Part shown: positions 1 to 7,127 of the stretch, one piece after another
How the letters are laid out: each line of letters begins with the position of its first letter
Numbering within the stretch: position 1 is the first letter of the stretch
Assembly (NCBI GenBank): GCA_003427395.1
Contig: BFEA01000380.1
Location: 1,394,523 to 1,415,051 of the forward strand
Length of the DNA: 20,529 nucleotides
Direction: 5' to 3'
Source: Chara braunii
Taxonomy: Eukaryota > Streptophyta > Charophyceae > Charales > Characeae
The notes under the pieces: generated by a model
The model's database searches: none
Seen by the model: only the letters and a program-made list of their open reading frames with translations
What the model was told of the DNA's origin: nothing
Translations under genes and position numbers: made by a program

Positions 1-39
1 TTTTTTTTTTTTCCTTTCCTTTTTCTTCCCCCCCCCCTT
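1..39. repeat. Low-complexity T/C tract at window edge
   Basis: A run of 12 T followed by pyrimidine-rich sequence. Together with the 42-base T run at the other end of the window, it suggests that the contig stops in homopolymer where assembly failed. No gene is visible here. Confidence 0.7.
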
Positions 40-513
40 GACAACGGGGAGGTAGCTGGCAGGTCGGGAGGAGAACGTCCTCCTCTCTCTCATCCTTCCA
101 TTTCGTTCTTTCTTCCTCTTCACTCAACTCCCTCAGTTTCTCCGCGTGTGCACTGTGGGCCGCAAGATCTCAAGATCCCGTGGCCACAGTCATCTGTCCA
201 AAACGAAGTGGGAGCCTTTGTGCTCCCACATAGTCTGAAAAGACTGTTGTTTTGTTTTTTTGTTTTTTGTTTTTTTTTTATAGTCCTTAGGTTGCTCGTT
301 CCAACCCCTCCCCGTTTTCCCTGTTGGCTGTGCCTCCACGATTACGAACGGGGAGGGGGAACGAAGTAACACCCAAAAAGAAACAAAAGAAGAAGAAAAA
401 AAAAAACACAACTTACCTAGAAATGACCCGACGCCTTGAAAAGGGACGTCCGTTTCCTCCTTCCAAGGACTGCAAATCCCTTTCTGTTCTACGAGCGCCA
501 CTTGGCGCTTTAG

Positions 514-514
<1 letters not shown>
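40..514 (-). repeat. R1 dispersed repeat, copy A (spliced-transcript-like)
   Basis: The first of two copies of an uncharacterised repeat; the other is at 4170-4355 plus 5707-6037. The copies align over their whole length, including GAAAAGACTGTT at 238-249, the CTTACCT block at 412-418 and a GCGCCACTTGGCGC hairpin near 495-508. Read on the minus strand, both copies have a short open frame, then AG|GTAAGT (intron start at 416), a T-rich stretch, and TCTTTTCAG (intron end at 235), which would be an intron of about 182 nt. In this copy the minus-strand frame before the donor reads VALVEQKGICSPWKEE. It resembles the copy-B frame only weakly, around the G-x-x-SP and PF residues. I do not recognise the product. 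A U6-like sequence lies upstream on the same strand (663-773). Whether this is a SINE, a retrogene or a fragment of a larger element is open. Confidence 0.6.

Positions 515-567
<53 letters not shown>
515..567. repeat. (TA)n microsatellite, about 26 units
   Basis: Uninterrupted TA dinucleotides directly abut the end of R1 copy A. The long plus-strand reading frame through this tract (a run of Tyr-Ile) is an artefact of the repeat. Confidence 0.95.
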
Positions 568-570
<3 letters not shown>

Positions 571-593
571 ACTATGTTGGCTTATGCCAACGG

Positions 594-676
594 TCCCTTG
601 TAGCATATGGCCCCTCCGCCTTGCTCCGAAGCTACAGATCCAAGTTCAAGTCCCGAAGAACTAAAAAAAAAAAAAA
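594..676 (+). repeat. Possible tRNA-derived SINE head with poly(A)
   Basis: TAGCATATGG at 601-610 resembles a pol III A box. AGTTCAAGTCCC at 643-654 resembles a B box, at about the spacing found in tRNA genes. A run of 14 A follows. The T-arm looks like a decayed CCGGGTTCAAGTCCCGG, and the acceptor and anticodon stems do not fold, so this is not a functional tRNA. The A run is also the T tail of the U6-like sequence on the other strand, so the SINE reading is tentative. Confidence 0.3.
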
Positions 677-773
677 ATGGACCATTTCTCAATTTATGCA
701 CGTCGTCCTTGCGCAACGGCCTTGCTACTTTGCGCGTGACTGTTTTCAGCCGCGCAATCTCATCGATCGCACG
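663..773 (-). pseudogene. U6 snRNA-like sequence, copy A
   Basis: Read on the minus strand, this contains TTGCGCAAGGACGAC, then GTGCATAAATTGAGAAATGG, then TCCA and 14 T. That matches the 3' half of plant-type U6 snRNA, where the canonical order is GCGCAAGGATGACACG, CATAAATCGAGAAATGG, TCCA, T run. The catalytic-core counterpart of ATTAGCATGGCCCC is degraded to AAGTAGCAAGGCCGT. The 5' half does not match canonical U6. It carries GATCGATGAGATTGCGCGGC and a TGAAAACAGTC block that recur in the other copies. No plant upstream sequence element or TATA box is visible, so it is most likely a pseudogene or a U6-derived repeat. Confidence 0.7.
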
Positions 774-1548
774 GCTGAGAACGGCCTCGCAAAAAGGTTG
801 GGTTGCTCCAAAAGGAACTAGCCCTGTTGTGATGTCATCGGGGCTCGATCCCGATCTCTTCTGGGTAACAGTTCAATGTCGTATCCTAATGGGCTAGCTC
901 CTGCTCTTGGTATAGCAAGAGCGACCCTTCTATATGAAGGGTTTTTCCCTAGTAGGCAGCCCACCTATGGTTGGGCAGGCTTTGCCCGCTTGCCCTCCTA
1001 TGGCTACGGGACTTCACTTGCCTGCCCACCTATGGCCCAGCAGGCTTTGCTTGCCAAACCCACCCTCTCGTGACATAGCAAGGCCCGCCTGCTCCGCCTT
1101 CCTGCACCATTCGGACAGGAACCAACCCAATAGGTAAGTGTCGGCCCCCTGTGGCTTCTTAAAAAAAAAAAAAAAAAACTTTTTTTTCTCTCCGCGCCGC
1201 GGCTTTAAGTTTCGTCGTGACGACCCTTTTTCAACCTAATCAGGCCCTGAATCGCGCGACTGTCAGTCTTTTAGCTAGAATAGTCTAGCTTTAGCCTTTT
1301 CAAGACCGCGCATCTCTGCGGCCTTGTCGAGAGCCGCGGACAACAGTCCGTACTGTCGACTCCCTCTATGACGTCATATTCTAAAAATTAGGTCTCTCAG
1401 TCATAGGGTTGGTCTGAACAAACTTTGGCAGATGTCAGTCTCATCAAGTTTCCTTAATTTAACGAAAATCGTCGGACAACGTCCGATATTGAAATTGTAA
1501 GGGTTTCTGTTCCGACGACGTGAGGAATCCTCCGCGGAGTTACGTTTC
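774..1548. other. Unassigned intergenic DNA with small hairpins
   Basis: No gene recognised. Small inverted repeats are present: GCTCTTG/CAAGAGC at 903-922, and ACCCTTC/GAAGGGT at 924-942 followed by TTTT. Two imperfect copies of a CCACCTATGG...CAGGCTTTGC block lie between 960 and 1055. At 1252-1330 a GC-rich segment (CCGCGCATCTCTGCGG and neighbours) resembles the non-U6 5' half of the U6-like family. The short overlapping reading frames here have no recognisable features. Confidence 0.5.
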
Positions 1549-1716
1549 ATGACAGAGCACAAACAACATATTGTGCGATATGACTTTGCACCTCCTAATC
1601 TGTCACGAGATTTCGGAGATATGAATCTCGTTTTAGTTCATGAGGCAAATCTTGTTAGAGAGGATATTTTTGAGATTAGAGGGATGTTTATTCATATTGT
1701 GATATTGGCTAAATGA
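1549..1716 (+). CDS. Short ORF of 55 codons, unknown
   Basis: An ATG-to-TGA frame of 55 codons. The frame is open about 17 codons further upstream, back to a TAA near 1495. The composition is protein-like, without low complexity or repeats: it opens MTEHKQHIVRYDFAPP and ends with a hydrophobic GMFIHIVILAK. I do not recognise a family. It could be a transposon gene fragment or chance. There is no intron evidence and no neighbour that suggests a function. Confidence 0.22.
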   Translation: MTEHKQHIVRYDFAPPNLSRDFGDMNLVLVHEANLVREDIFEIRGMFIHIVILAK

Positions 1717-1976
1717 TCGGCAAGGCTCATTCAGTCTCCTTCATCATGTGAGACGGATACGAATTGGGCCTGTTGGTCACGGAGCCAAAGGTCTGTTGGA
1801 CACAAATCCTCATACAACAGAATTGCTCCTACCACTACTGTAGTAGAAGCTAGCCCAGTAGGTACCAACACTTAGATATTGTCACGCAGACCCAAGGATC
1901 GAACTTCACCGGCCCCACTGGGTTAGTCCTTTTTGGAATAGTCGTGGGCGAAAGCACTAAGGAGCGGCTCATTTCA
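1717..1976. other. Unassigned intergenic DNA
   Basis: Mixed-composition DNA with no recognisable gene. Read on the minus strand, AGTTCGATCCT (near 1897) and TAACCCAGTGGG (near 1915) resemble pol III B and A boxes, but they lie too close together for a tRNA gene. Confidence 0.4.
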
Positions 1977-2083
1977 GTCGTGCGATCATACATATGGCAT
2001 GATTGAAATCAGTCTTGCAGATTAGCATGACCCTTGCGTAAGGATGACACACATAAATCGAGAAAATTGTTAAACTTATTTTT
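1977..2083 (+). pseudogene. U6 snRNA-like sequence, copy B (best core)
   Basis: This copy best preserves the U6 catalytic core. GATTAGCATGACCC at 2020-2033 is followed by TTGCGTAAGGATGACAC, then ACATAAATCGAGAAAA, and ends in TTATTTTT at 2076-2083. Canonical U6 has GATTAGCATGGCCCC, TGCGCAAGGATGACAC, GCATAAATCGAGAAAT in the same order. The 5' half (from CGTGCGATC at 1979) departs from canonical U6 but shares CGTGCGATC and a TGAAA-CAGTC block with copy A. A GTTCGATT/AATCGAAC hairpin at 2099-2122 follows the T run. No convincing plant USE or TATA box lies upstream, so it is probably a pseudogene. Confidence 0.75.
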
Positions 2084-2123
2084 CTTCAGTTTTTCGAAGT
2101 TCGATTTCATCTAGAATCGAACT

Positions 2124-2926
2124 CAAGTATGTATTTTAGGATATCAGGGCGCCTCATTTGGGAATGTTGTTGGTTGTTTGTGAACGGCCCGAAAAATAAA
2201 TAAAAATAAAAAACTAACACAAGAGCATTACATTACGTATTTCCAGGAGGTTGGGAGTTGTATCTCCGAGCAGGTAGGTCAGGTGTCAATAACGAATCAT
2301 TTTTGACATGCAGGCAGTTGAGAAGTAAAAGGAAGATAATCATTTTTGTTTTTCTCAATTAGGCATAATCAATTTCCTTTGCAAGCATCCTTCTATCTAC
2401 CTGCACAACACGTAGAAACAACAAGTTCAAGAGAAAACCAGTGCAATCCCATGCTCAAGTCAGACCTTTCCATTCATATGCACGATACTCACGACTTTCC
2501 TCTACCTTTTCAACAAACATTCAATGAACAGGGTCAAGCAAAGTGCGGGTTCATAGAAGTGTGAAGGAAAATCTGAGTCAATCAACTGACTGACAACTGA
2601 CCTTCAGTGAAGTTGAACCGCACACCCAAGAAAACCGTATAGATTCACGCTCCTAGACGAGAAAGCTGTCGAAGTGATCCACACTACTCCTTTGTGACGA
2701 CCTGCCTACCATAATATCCTCTCTACACACAATCACCTTCCAACAGTCTGGTGGTGTCTTCACGTTACCACCACTCGCCTTCAATGCCACAACGTTACTG
2801 TGGCGTCGCGCTCACGCCACTTCAAAATGCGCCACTACTTTGACGACATCTTCTCTGTGTCAATGTCCCTCCTCTACTTAGTGCAAAAATATTATCGTCA
2901 CCGCCATGAAATCAGTACCATCGCTA
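2124..2926. other. Unassigned intergenic DNA
   Basis: No gene, RNA or repeat family recognised. The 72-codon plus-strand frame at 2346-2564 has no motif and unremarkable composition. From about 2750 onward CACCAC and GCCAC trinucleotide-like blocks increase and lead into the 54-bp array. Confidence 0.45.
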
Positions 2927-3275
2927 CAAAAAATCCGGTAGCGCTTCCGTACCACCGTCGTTAAACTCATAGTCGCCGCCGAAAAAATATGGCAGCGCTT
3001 CCGCACCACCACTGTAATAATAAGAGTTGCTGCCGAAAAACATTCGGCAACGCTTCCGCACCACCGCCGTTAAAATCAGAGTCACCGCCAAAAAAATCCG
3101 CCAGCGCTTCCGCACCACCACCGTTAAAATCGGAGTTGCTACTTTCACACCACCGCCGTTAAAATCAGAGTCGCCGCCGAAAAAAATCCGGCAGCGCTTC
3201 CGCACCAACACCCGCAAAAACCAAAACTGTCGTCGTAAAATCCAGCAGTGCTTCCTCACCACCACCGGTATTGCC
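2927..3275. repeat. 54-bp-period tandem array (about 6 diverged units)
   Basis: Units begin with an A-rich block at about 2927, 2981, 3036, 3090, 3178 and 3236. The shared core is AGCGCTTCCGCACCACC, then GTTAAAATCAGAGT, then CGCCGCC. The period is 54-55 bp, close to 18 codons, so frames stay open on both strands; the minus-strand frame has a repeating G-G-D-S-D-F-N-G-G-like peptide. One unit carries an extra partial insertion (3143-3178). It could be a satellite or a decayed repeat-protein exon. The lack of silent-site bias that I can judge by eye favours a satellite. Confidence 0.8.
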
Positions 3276-3309
3276 ATCAACAGCCTTGTCGCCCCTTACC
3301 CGTCGCTGT

Positions 3310-3982
3310 GAAATTTCGGCGGCATTTCCCAACTACAGTGGGAAAATGGTTGGCCAAAATTAGTAAAATATGAGTTCCAGGCCCAAATTCCACGACGCTG
3401 TACTGCCGTAATCCCGCAATGTCCCTGGTTTTGTCCCATGGGACGAGCACCAGCCAGAGGGGAGGGGAGCAGAGCGCTCCCTGCCTTGGCTATGGCTGCT
3501 CAACTCATTTCCTCTCGCTCCTCTGCAGGTCTCCAGCCTCCTCTCACGTTGCCTCAGGCAACACCTCCAGCAGCCAGCAACACTCAAGTGTGCTCGTCAC
3601 ACACTGGCATCACGAGTGCTTTGTGTGGCAGCTGGGGGACAACCGCCTGTTTTATAGTGGTTGAAGAGGGTTGGACGTCACTCCAGCCCCCAGGCAAAAT
3701 CGCGGGCTCACTGTGAACCCTTGATCTTGCCAAGATTCAGGGTTAACTGTGGCCGCACCACAACCACAACCTTAGTGTAGGGCAGTTTCTTTAATTGCCC
3801 CATTTTATTTTTTTTCTTTTCTTTTTTCCAACTATCTCGGAGTCTCACGAGATGGCTGGGCTCCTGCCATTTTCAAAATTGTTTTTCTTTTGTTTTTCTA
3901 ATATAAGGGGTTGGAGAGATACAACCCTTTTCAGTTTGATGTATCTGGACCTTTTTTCCATGACAGATATATCGGGGAAAAG
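3310..3982. other. Unassigned intergenic DNA
   Basis: No recognisable gene. It contains short overlapping frames on both strands, GC-rich between 3420 and 3720, then a T-rich tract (3799-3830 and 3880-3900). Confidence 0.45.
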
Positions 3983-4177
3983 ACATCTGCATGCTCCTGA
4001 CTCAAATCACGGCCTTCCCTCTACTGCCCATATTCGGGGAAAAGACAATTGTCCTCCCCATTTTCAGCGGAGGGCAGTAGAGGGAAGGAGCAAGCTGTTG
4101 GCAGACAACTGCATGCTCCTGGCTCAAATCACGGCCTTCCCTCTACTGCCCTCCCCTGAAAATGGGGAGGACAATTG
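3983..4177. repeat. 43-bp inverted repeat plus 48-bp direct repeat
   Basis: The arms 4046-4088 and 4135-4177 are reverse complements at 42 of 43 positions, separated by a 46-nt spacer. In addition, 3983-4030 (starting GACATCTGCATGCTCC) is repeated in direct orientation at 4104-4152 (GACAACTGCATGCTCC), so the spacer and right arm largely copy the sequence left of the left arm. The result looks like a local fold-back with a duplicated flank. It could be a genuine hairpin, a template-switch product, or a further artefact next to the chimeric junction at 4356. Confidence 0.85.
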
Positions 4178-4355
4178 TCAGGTTGGGGGGAGTAAGTCCT
4201 CCCCCTCCCAACTCTCACGTCCTTCCTCCTTCTCCTCTCAACCCCCTCTAGCTTCTTCTTCCTTCCACACGCACGATATGGGCTGCGAGATCTTGGATCT
4301 CGTGGCCTCAAATATTCGTGTTAGTCTTAGTGGGAAGCTAAATGTGCTCCTACAC
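4170..4355 (-). repeat. R1 dispersed repeat, copy B, distal part (interrupted)
   Basis: Homologous to positions 40-229 of R1 copy A. A conserved block, TGGGCTGCGAGATC then GATCTCGTGGCC, forms a hairpin at 4279-4307. The copy stops abruptly at 4355, where the Tn5 mosaic-end palindrome begins. Its continuation, after an exact 55-bp duplication, is at 5707. Confidence 0.75.
4301..4355. repeat. 55-bp exact duplication, left copy
   Basis: Identical to 5652-5706 at all 55 positions. The right copy starts directly after the N at 5651. Overlapping contig ends that were not merged explain this better than a biological target duplication does. Confidence 0.9.
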
Positions 4356-4393
4356 CTGTCTCTTATACACATCTAGATGTGTATAAGAGACAG
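4356..4393. other. Tn5 mosaic-end dimer (Nextera mate-pair junction adapter)
   Basis: CTGTCTCTTATACACATCT at 4356-4374 is followed directly by its exact reverse complement at 4375-4393, giving a 38-bp perfect palindrome. This is the 19-bp hyperactive Tn5 mosaic end, back to back, as found at the circularisation junction of Nextera mate-pair libraries. It is synthetic library sequence left in the assembly. Bases on either side of it were not adjacent in the genome. Confidence 0.98.
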
Positions 4394-5650
4394 TTCATTA
4401 CCCTCTCCAAACCATCCATACGTCCACAAATTCCTCCTTACTCGAGGCCACCCTTTCATCCCTGTATCCATTCACCCATCCATCCATCAATATCCTTTTA
4501 TTTATCCATCCATTCATCCATTCATCCATCCATCCATCCATCCATCCATCCATATATTCATCCAGCCAGCCAGCCATCCTGCCAGCCGTCCATTCATCCG
4601 CTTCTCTTGGCTTCCCATCGATGCATCCATCCATCCATCCATCCATCCACACATTTCCATTCATTCCTCCATTTATTCAGTCGTCCATTCGTCCGTTACT
4701 CTTGGCTGCCCATCCATGCATCCTTCTATCCACACATTCACACATCGATACATCCATGCACGCATTGCTTCATCCATCCTTGCTCATCCGTTCGTATAGT
4801 CCTTACTCGAGGCTACCCGTCCATCCCTCCCTCAGTTGCATGTCCTGAACCCATCGATCCATGCATCGACGGGTCTCCCATTTATACATCCATTGATTGC
4901 TTCCTTCACTCATTCATCAATCCACTCATTCATTCCCAATTCACTAATTTTTTCACTCATCCATTCATTCATCCCTTCTTCCATTCATTCATTTATTATC
5001 CTGGCCAACCCATCCGTTCATCCGTTCGTATACTCCTTACTCGAGGCTACCCGTCCATCCCTCCCTCCCTCCCTCCCTCCATCCATCCATCCTTTCATTC
5101 ATTCTCTGCACCATCTCCTTGTCAGTCTTACTTAGCATTTCTCCCACCACCAGCTGTTGCTCCCTTTCAGCAGGACACAGGCCACCCTCCCTCCTTACAA
5201 ATCCATCCATTATCATGCCCGAACCACCCGCTCATCCGTCCTTATACTCCTTACTCGAGCTACCCATCCCTCCCTCCCTCCCCCCTTCCATTCCTTGTCT
5301 GTATCATCTCCTTGTCAGCCTTCTTTCTCCCACCACCAGCTGTTTCTCCCTTTAATCAGGAGACAGGCAACCTTCCCTCTCTCACGATCTTCCTACCGAA
5401 TAGGATTCCCCTCGCTCAAACTACCACCTCCTCTACCTCCAATGTTTTCATAAGCTCCTCTCTGTTCCCCTTCCTCTGCTGCCAGTTGTTCATGGGTATT
5501 GCAACCCCAACGCCCCCTCTTTTCATTTCATTGACGATCTCCTCTCCCCTCATTTACCATCAGTGCAAATGTTGGACAACCAAAGGAAGTGCACACCTCC
5601 ACTCTCCCTCCTTCCCCTCCTCGCCCCCTCCTTTTCCCTCGCTCCCTTCT
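4394..5650. repeat. CATC/CATT-rich minisatellite, joined by an artefact
   Basis: Degenerate CATC, CATT and CCTC tetranucleotides with a longer period. CCTTACTCGAGGC-like blocks recur near 4436, 4801, 5036 and 5251. A block at about 5110-5200 (CATCTCCTTGTCAGTC, then CTCCCACCACCAGCTGTT) recurs at about 5305-5395, so the last units are about 200-215 bp long. The 437-codon plus-strand frame (4379-5692) rich in Ile, His, Pro and Ser is a by-product of the repeat and starts inside the adapter. The segment lies between a library adapter and an N, so its genomic position is unknown. Confidence 0.85.
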
Positions 5651-5651
5651 N
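5651..5651. other. Single-N contig join
   Basis: An isolated N directly followed by the right copy (5652-5706) of the 55-bp duplication. Some scaffolders write a single n where two contigs are predicted to overlap but could not be merged, which fits this place. Confidence 0.85.
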
Positions 5652-5706
5652 CGTGGCCTCAAATATTCGTGTTAGTCTTAGTGGGAAGCTAAATGTGCTC
5701 CTACAC

Positions 5707-5741
5707 AGCCTGAAAAGACTGTTCTTTTCCAGCCACGAGGC

Positions 5742-5793
<52 letters not shown>

Positions 5794-6037
5794 CTTACAG
5801 TTTTTAGTTTGTTTCGTTTCGGCCCTTCCCCATTTTCATCCTGCTCACCAGCGGCCACGCGACGTGGGGAAAGAAAAAGAAACAAACAAAAGGAGAGAAG
5901 AAAAAAACAAAAAAAATAAAAAAACAACAACTTACCTCATCCAACAAAATACGGACACCTGAAAAACGGACGCTGGTTTTTCCTCTCTGGGGACTGCATG
6001 TCCCCAGTCACATCCTTATGTGCCATCTGGCGCGTTA
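5707..6037 (-). repeat. R1 dispersed repeat, copy B, proximal part
   Basis: Continues R1 copy B; together with 5652-5706 it aligns to copy A from about 230 to 514. On the minus strand an ATG frame (MAHKDVTGDMQSPERK, then RPFFRCPYFVG) runs from the 6030 region to a GAG|GTAAGT donor at 5935-5930. A 50-base T run (5744-5793, plus strand) lies within the intron-like part, and TCTTTTCAG ends it at 5710, an implied intron of 226 nt. The frame resembles the copy-A frame only weakly. Product unknown. Confidence 0.6.
5744..5793. repeat. T homopolymer, 50 bases
   Basis: An unbroken run of T within R1 copy B, where copy A has only short T runs. The length is unreliable in short-read assemblies. Confidence 0.9.
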
Positions 6038-6055
6038 GTTTTTTTTTTTTTAATT

Positions 6056-6160
6056 AAAAAAAAAAAAAAAATTGGATTAATTCTCGCTTTGCGAGTGTCA
6101 TCCTTGCACAGGGGCCATGCTGATTCGCGCGTCCGATCTGGGCCGCGCGATCTCTGCGAT
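6056..6160 (-). pseudogene. U6 snRNA-like sequence, copy C
   Basis: On the minus strand AATCAGCATGGCCCC is followed by TGTGCAAGGATGACAC, then TCGCAAAGCGAGAATTAATCC and a T run (the A run at 6056-6070 on the plus strand). The core GCATGGCCCC...GCAAGGATGACAC is canonical U6. The 3' domain is altered so that CTCGC/GCGAG can pair. The 5' half carries GATCGCAGAGATCGCGCGGC, as in copy A. R1 copy B lies directly downstream on the same strand, as with copy A. A truncated hAT-like element begins at its 5' edge. Confidence 0.75.
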
Positions 6161-6165
6161 CAAAT

Positions 6166-6681
6166 ACTAAAAATAAATAATAATAATGAAAACTAGAAAA
6201 AAAAAATAAAATGAAATTATTCAGTGGGCGAGCACATTTTTGACATCGCCATCTTTGACGATTTTTCATTTTTGTTTGGCTGTGACAAATGTCATGAAAA
6301 ATTATGTATATGTGTATCTTACATAATAGAAAATATACAAATAAAAATTGGAAAAAAAAAAAATCATACCCCGAAATAAAGGAAAAATAAAAAGTAAAAA
6401 GAGAAAAAAAACAAATTAGTGCGTGGGCAAGAAAGTTTTTACACCACCATTTTTGAGGATTTTTCATTTTGTTTTGGTTAAATGAAATGGCTTCAAAATT
6501 AAGAGGGAAATACCTTATATCACAAAGAAGTCACTAAAAAAACTTCAGTAACAAATAACAATACTTATGTGTCAAAGTAATTTTTGGTGGGGTCCGAACC
6601 CCTTCAAGTTCGAGCTGGTACGGGGACCCGAACGCCCGAACGTTTTGGTAGGGGCCTCCGTACGTTCGGCCTGGCAACCCT
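6166..6681 (+). mobile_element. hAT-like non-autonomous element, 5'-truncated (hAT-N5)
   Basis: The interior matches the complete element at 18726-19500. It includes two copies of the GGGCGAGCAC...CATCTTTGACGATTTTT block (about 6224 and 6423) and a CCCGAAATAAAG block. The right end is GC-rich with repeated CCGAACG and finishes in GGCAACCCTG. TATATATA (6682-6689) follows, the presumed right target duplication. The left terminal GC-rich region is absent; the copy begins where the U6-like sequence ends. No transposase is encoded. Confidence 0.7.
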
Positions 6682-6700
6682 GTATATATATATTTGCGTG

Positions 6701-6762
6701 GCTGCATACAGACTGACTACATAAACATTGTGCGACTCCGTAGTATTTGGTCTCGGCCTCCA
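6701..6762 (-). pseudogene. Relic of a second Penelope-like element
   Basis: On the minus strand this encodes WRPRPNTTESHNVYVVSLYA. The main Penelope-like element has WRSRPDTTESHDISVVRLMK at 10762-10821. About 12 of 20 residues are shared, and the nucleotide match continues along CCGTAGTATTTGGTCTCGGC. It corresponds to the segment after the GIY-YIG domain. It is flanked by hAT-like elements, which probably inserted into and broke up a second copy. Confidence 0.6.
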
Positions 6763-6815
6763 AATACACCTAGTACGGGGTCTATAGCCAACGAAGAAGA
6801 AAATATATATATATA

Positions 6816-7127
6816 TTATGAAGAAAAATAAATTAAACAAGATTTTCCTGAGCATTACATCCAAATTCCTTACCAAATTTGAAATAAAAATAAAATACGA
6901 AAAACAAATANAACGCCCGAACGTATGGGCCCCATTGGGGATGCGTTCGGCCGTCCGGGCCGAACGCGGACCCAAAAAAATAATATAAAAAAAAAATTCA
7001 AAAAATTCAAAAAAATCTGAAAAAAAGATATGTTATGAAGAAAAATAAATTAAACAAGATTTTCCTGAGCATTACATCCAAATTCCTTACCAAATTTGAA
7101 ATAAAAATAAAATACGAAAAACAAATA
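6816..7127. repeat. 95-bp exact duplication spanning the second N join
   Basis: 6816-6910 and 7033-7127 are identical over 95 bases, starting TTATGAAGAAAAATAAATTA. The left copy ends directly at the N (6911). The repeated sequence is interior hAT-like element. As at the first N, the simplest explanation is two overlapping contig ends joined without merging. Confidence 0.9.
6911..6911. other. Single-N contig join
   Basis: The second isolated N in the window. It falls inside the left terminal region of a hAT-like element and removes that element's left inverted repeat. Confidence 0.85.

Noticed and set aside
215-240. Plant U6 upstream sequence element (CTCCCACATAG at 223-233)
   Set aside because: Two mismatches to the consensus, it lies within the R1 hairpin, and no U6 sequence is at the right distance and orientation.
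832-860. tRNA-like B box GGCTCGATCCC
   Set aside because: No A box at proper spacing, and the acceptor and D stems do not pair. Likely a chance hairpin.
924-946. Stem-loop plus T run resembling a bacterial intrinsic terminator
   Set aside because: The window is clearly eukaryotic repeat DNA and there is no gene upstream. The hairpin is noted but not called as a terminator.
2927-3275. CRISPR-like array (regular repeats)
   Set aside because: The units are contiguous tandem repeats without unique spacers and diverge from one another. No cas genes.
4379-5692. 437-codon plus-strand ORF rich in Ile, His, Pro and Ser
   Set aside because: It begins inside the synthetic adapter, consists of translated CATC repeats and crosses the N. 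It is not a gene.
4301-5706. A Tn5-like transposon insertion with a 55-bp target duplication
   Set aside because: Tn5 makes 9-bp duplications, the two mosaic ends are fused with nothing between them, and no transposase is present. Library chimera explains it.
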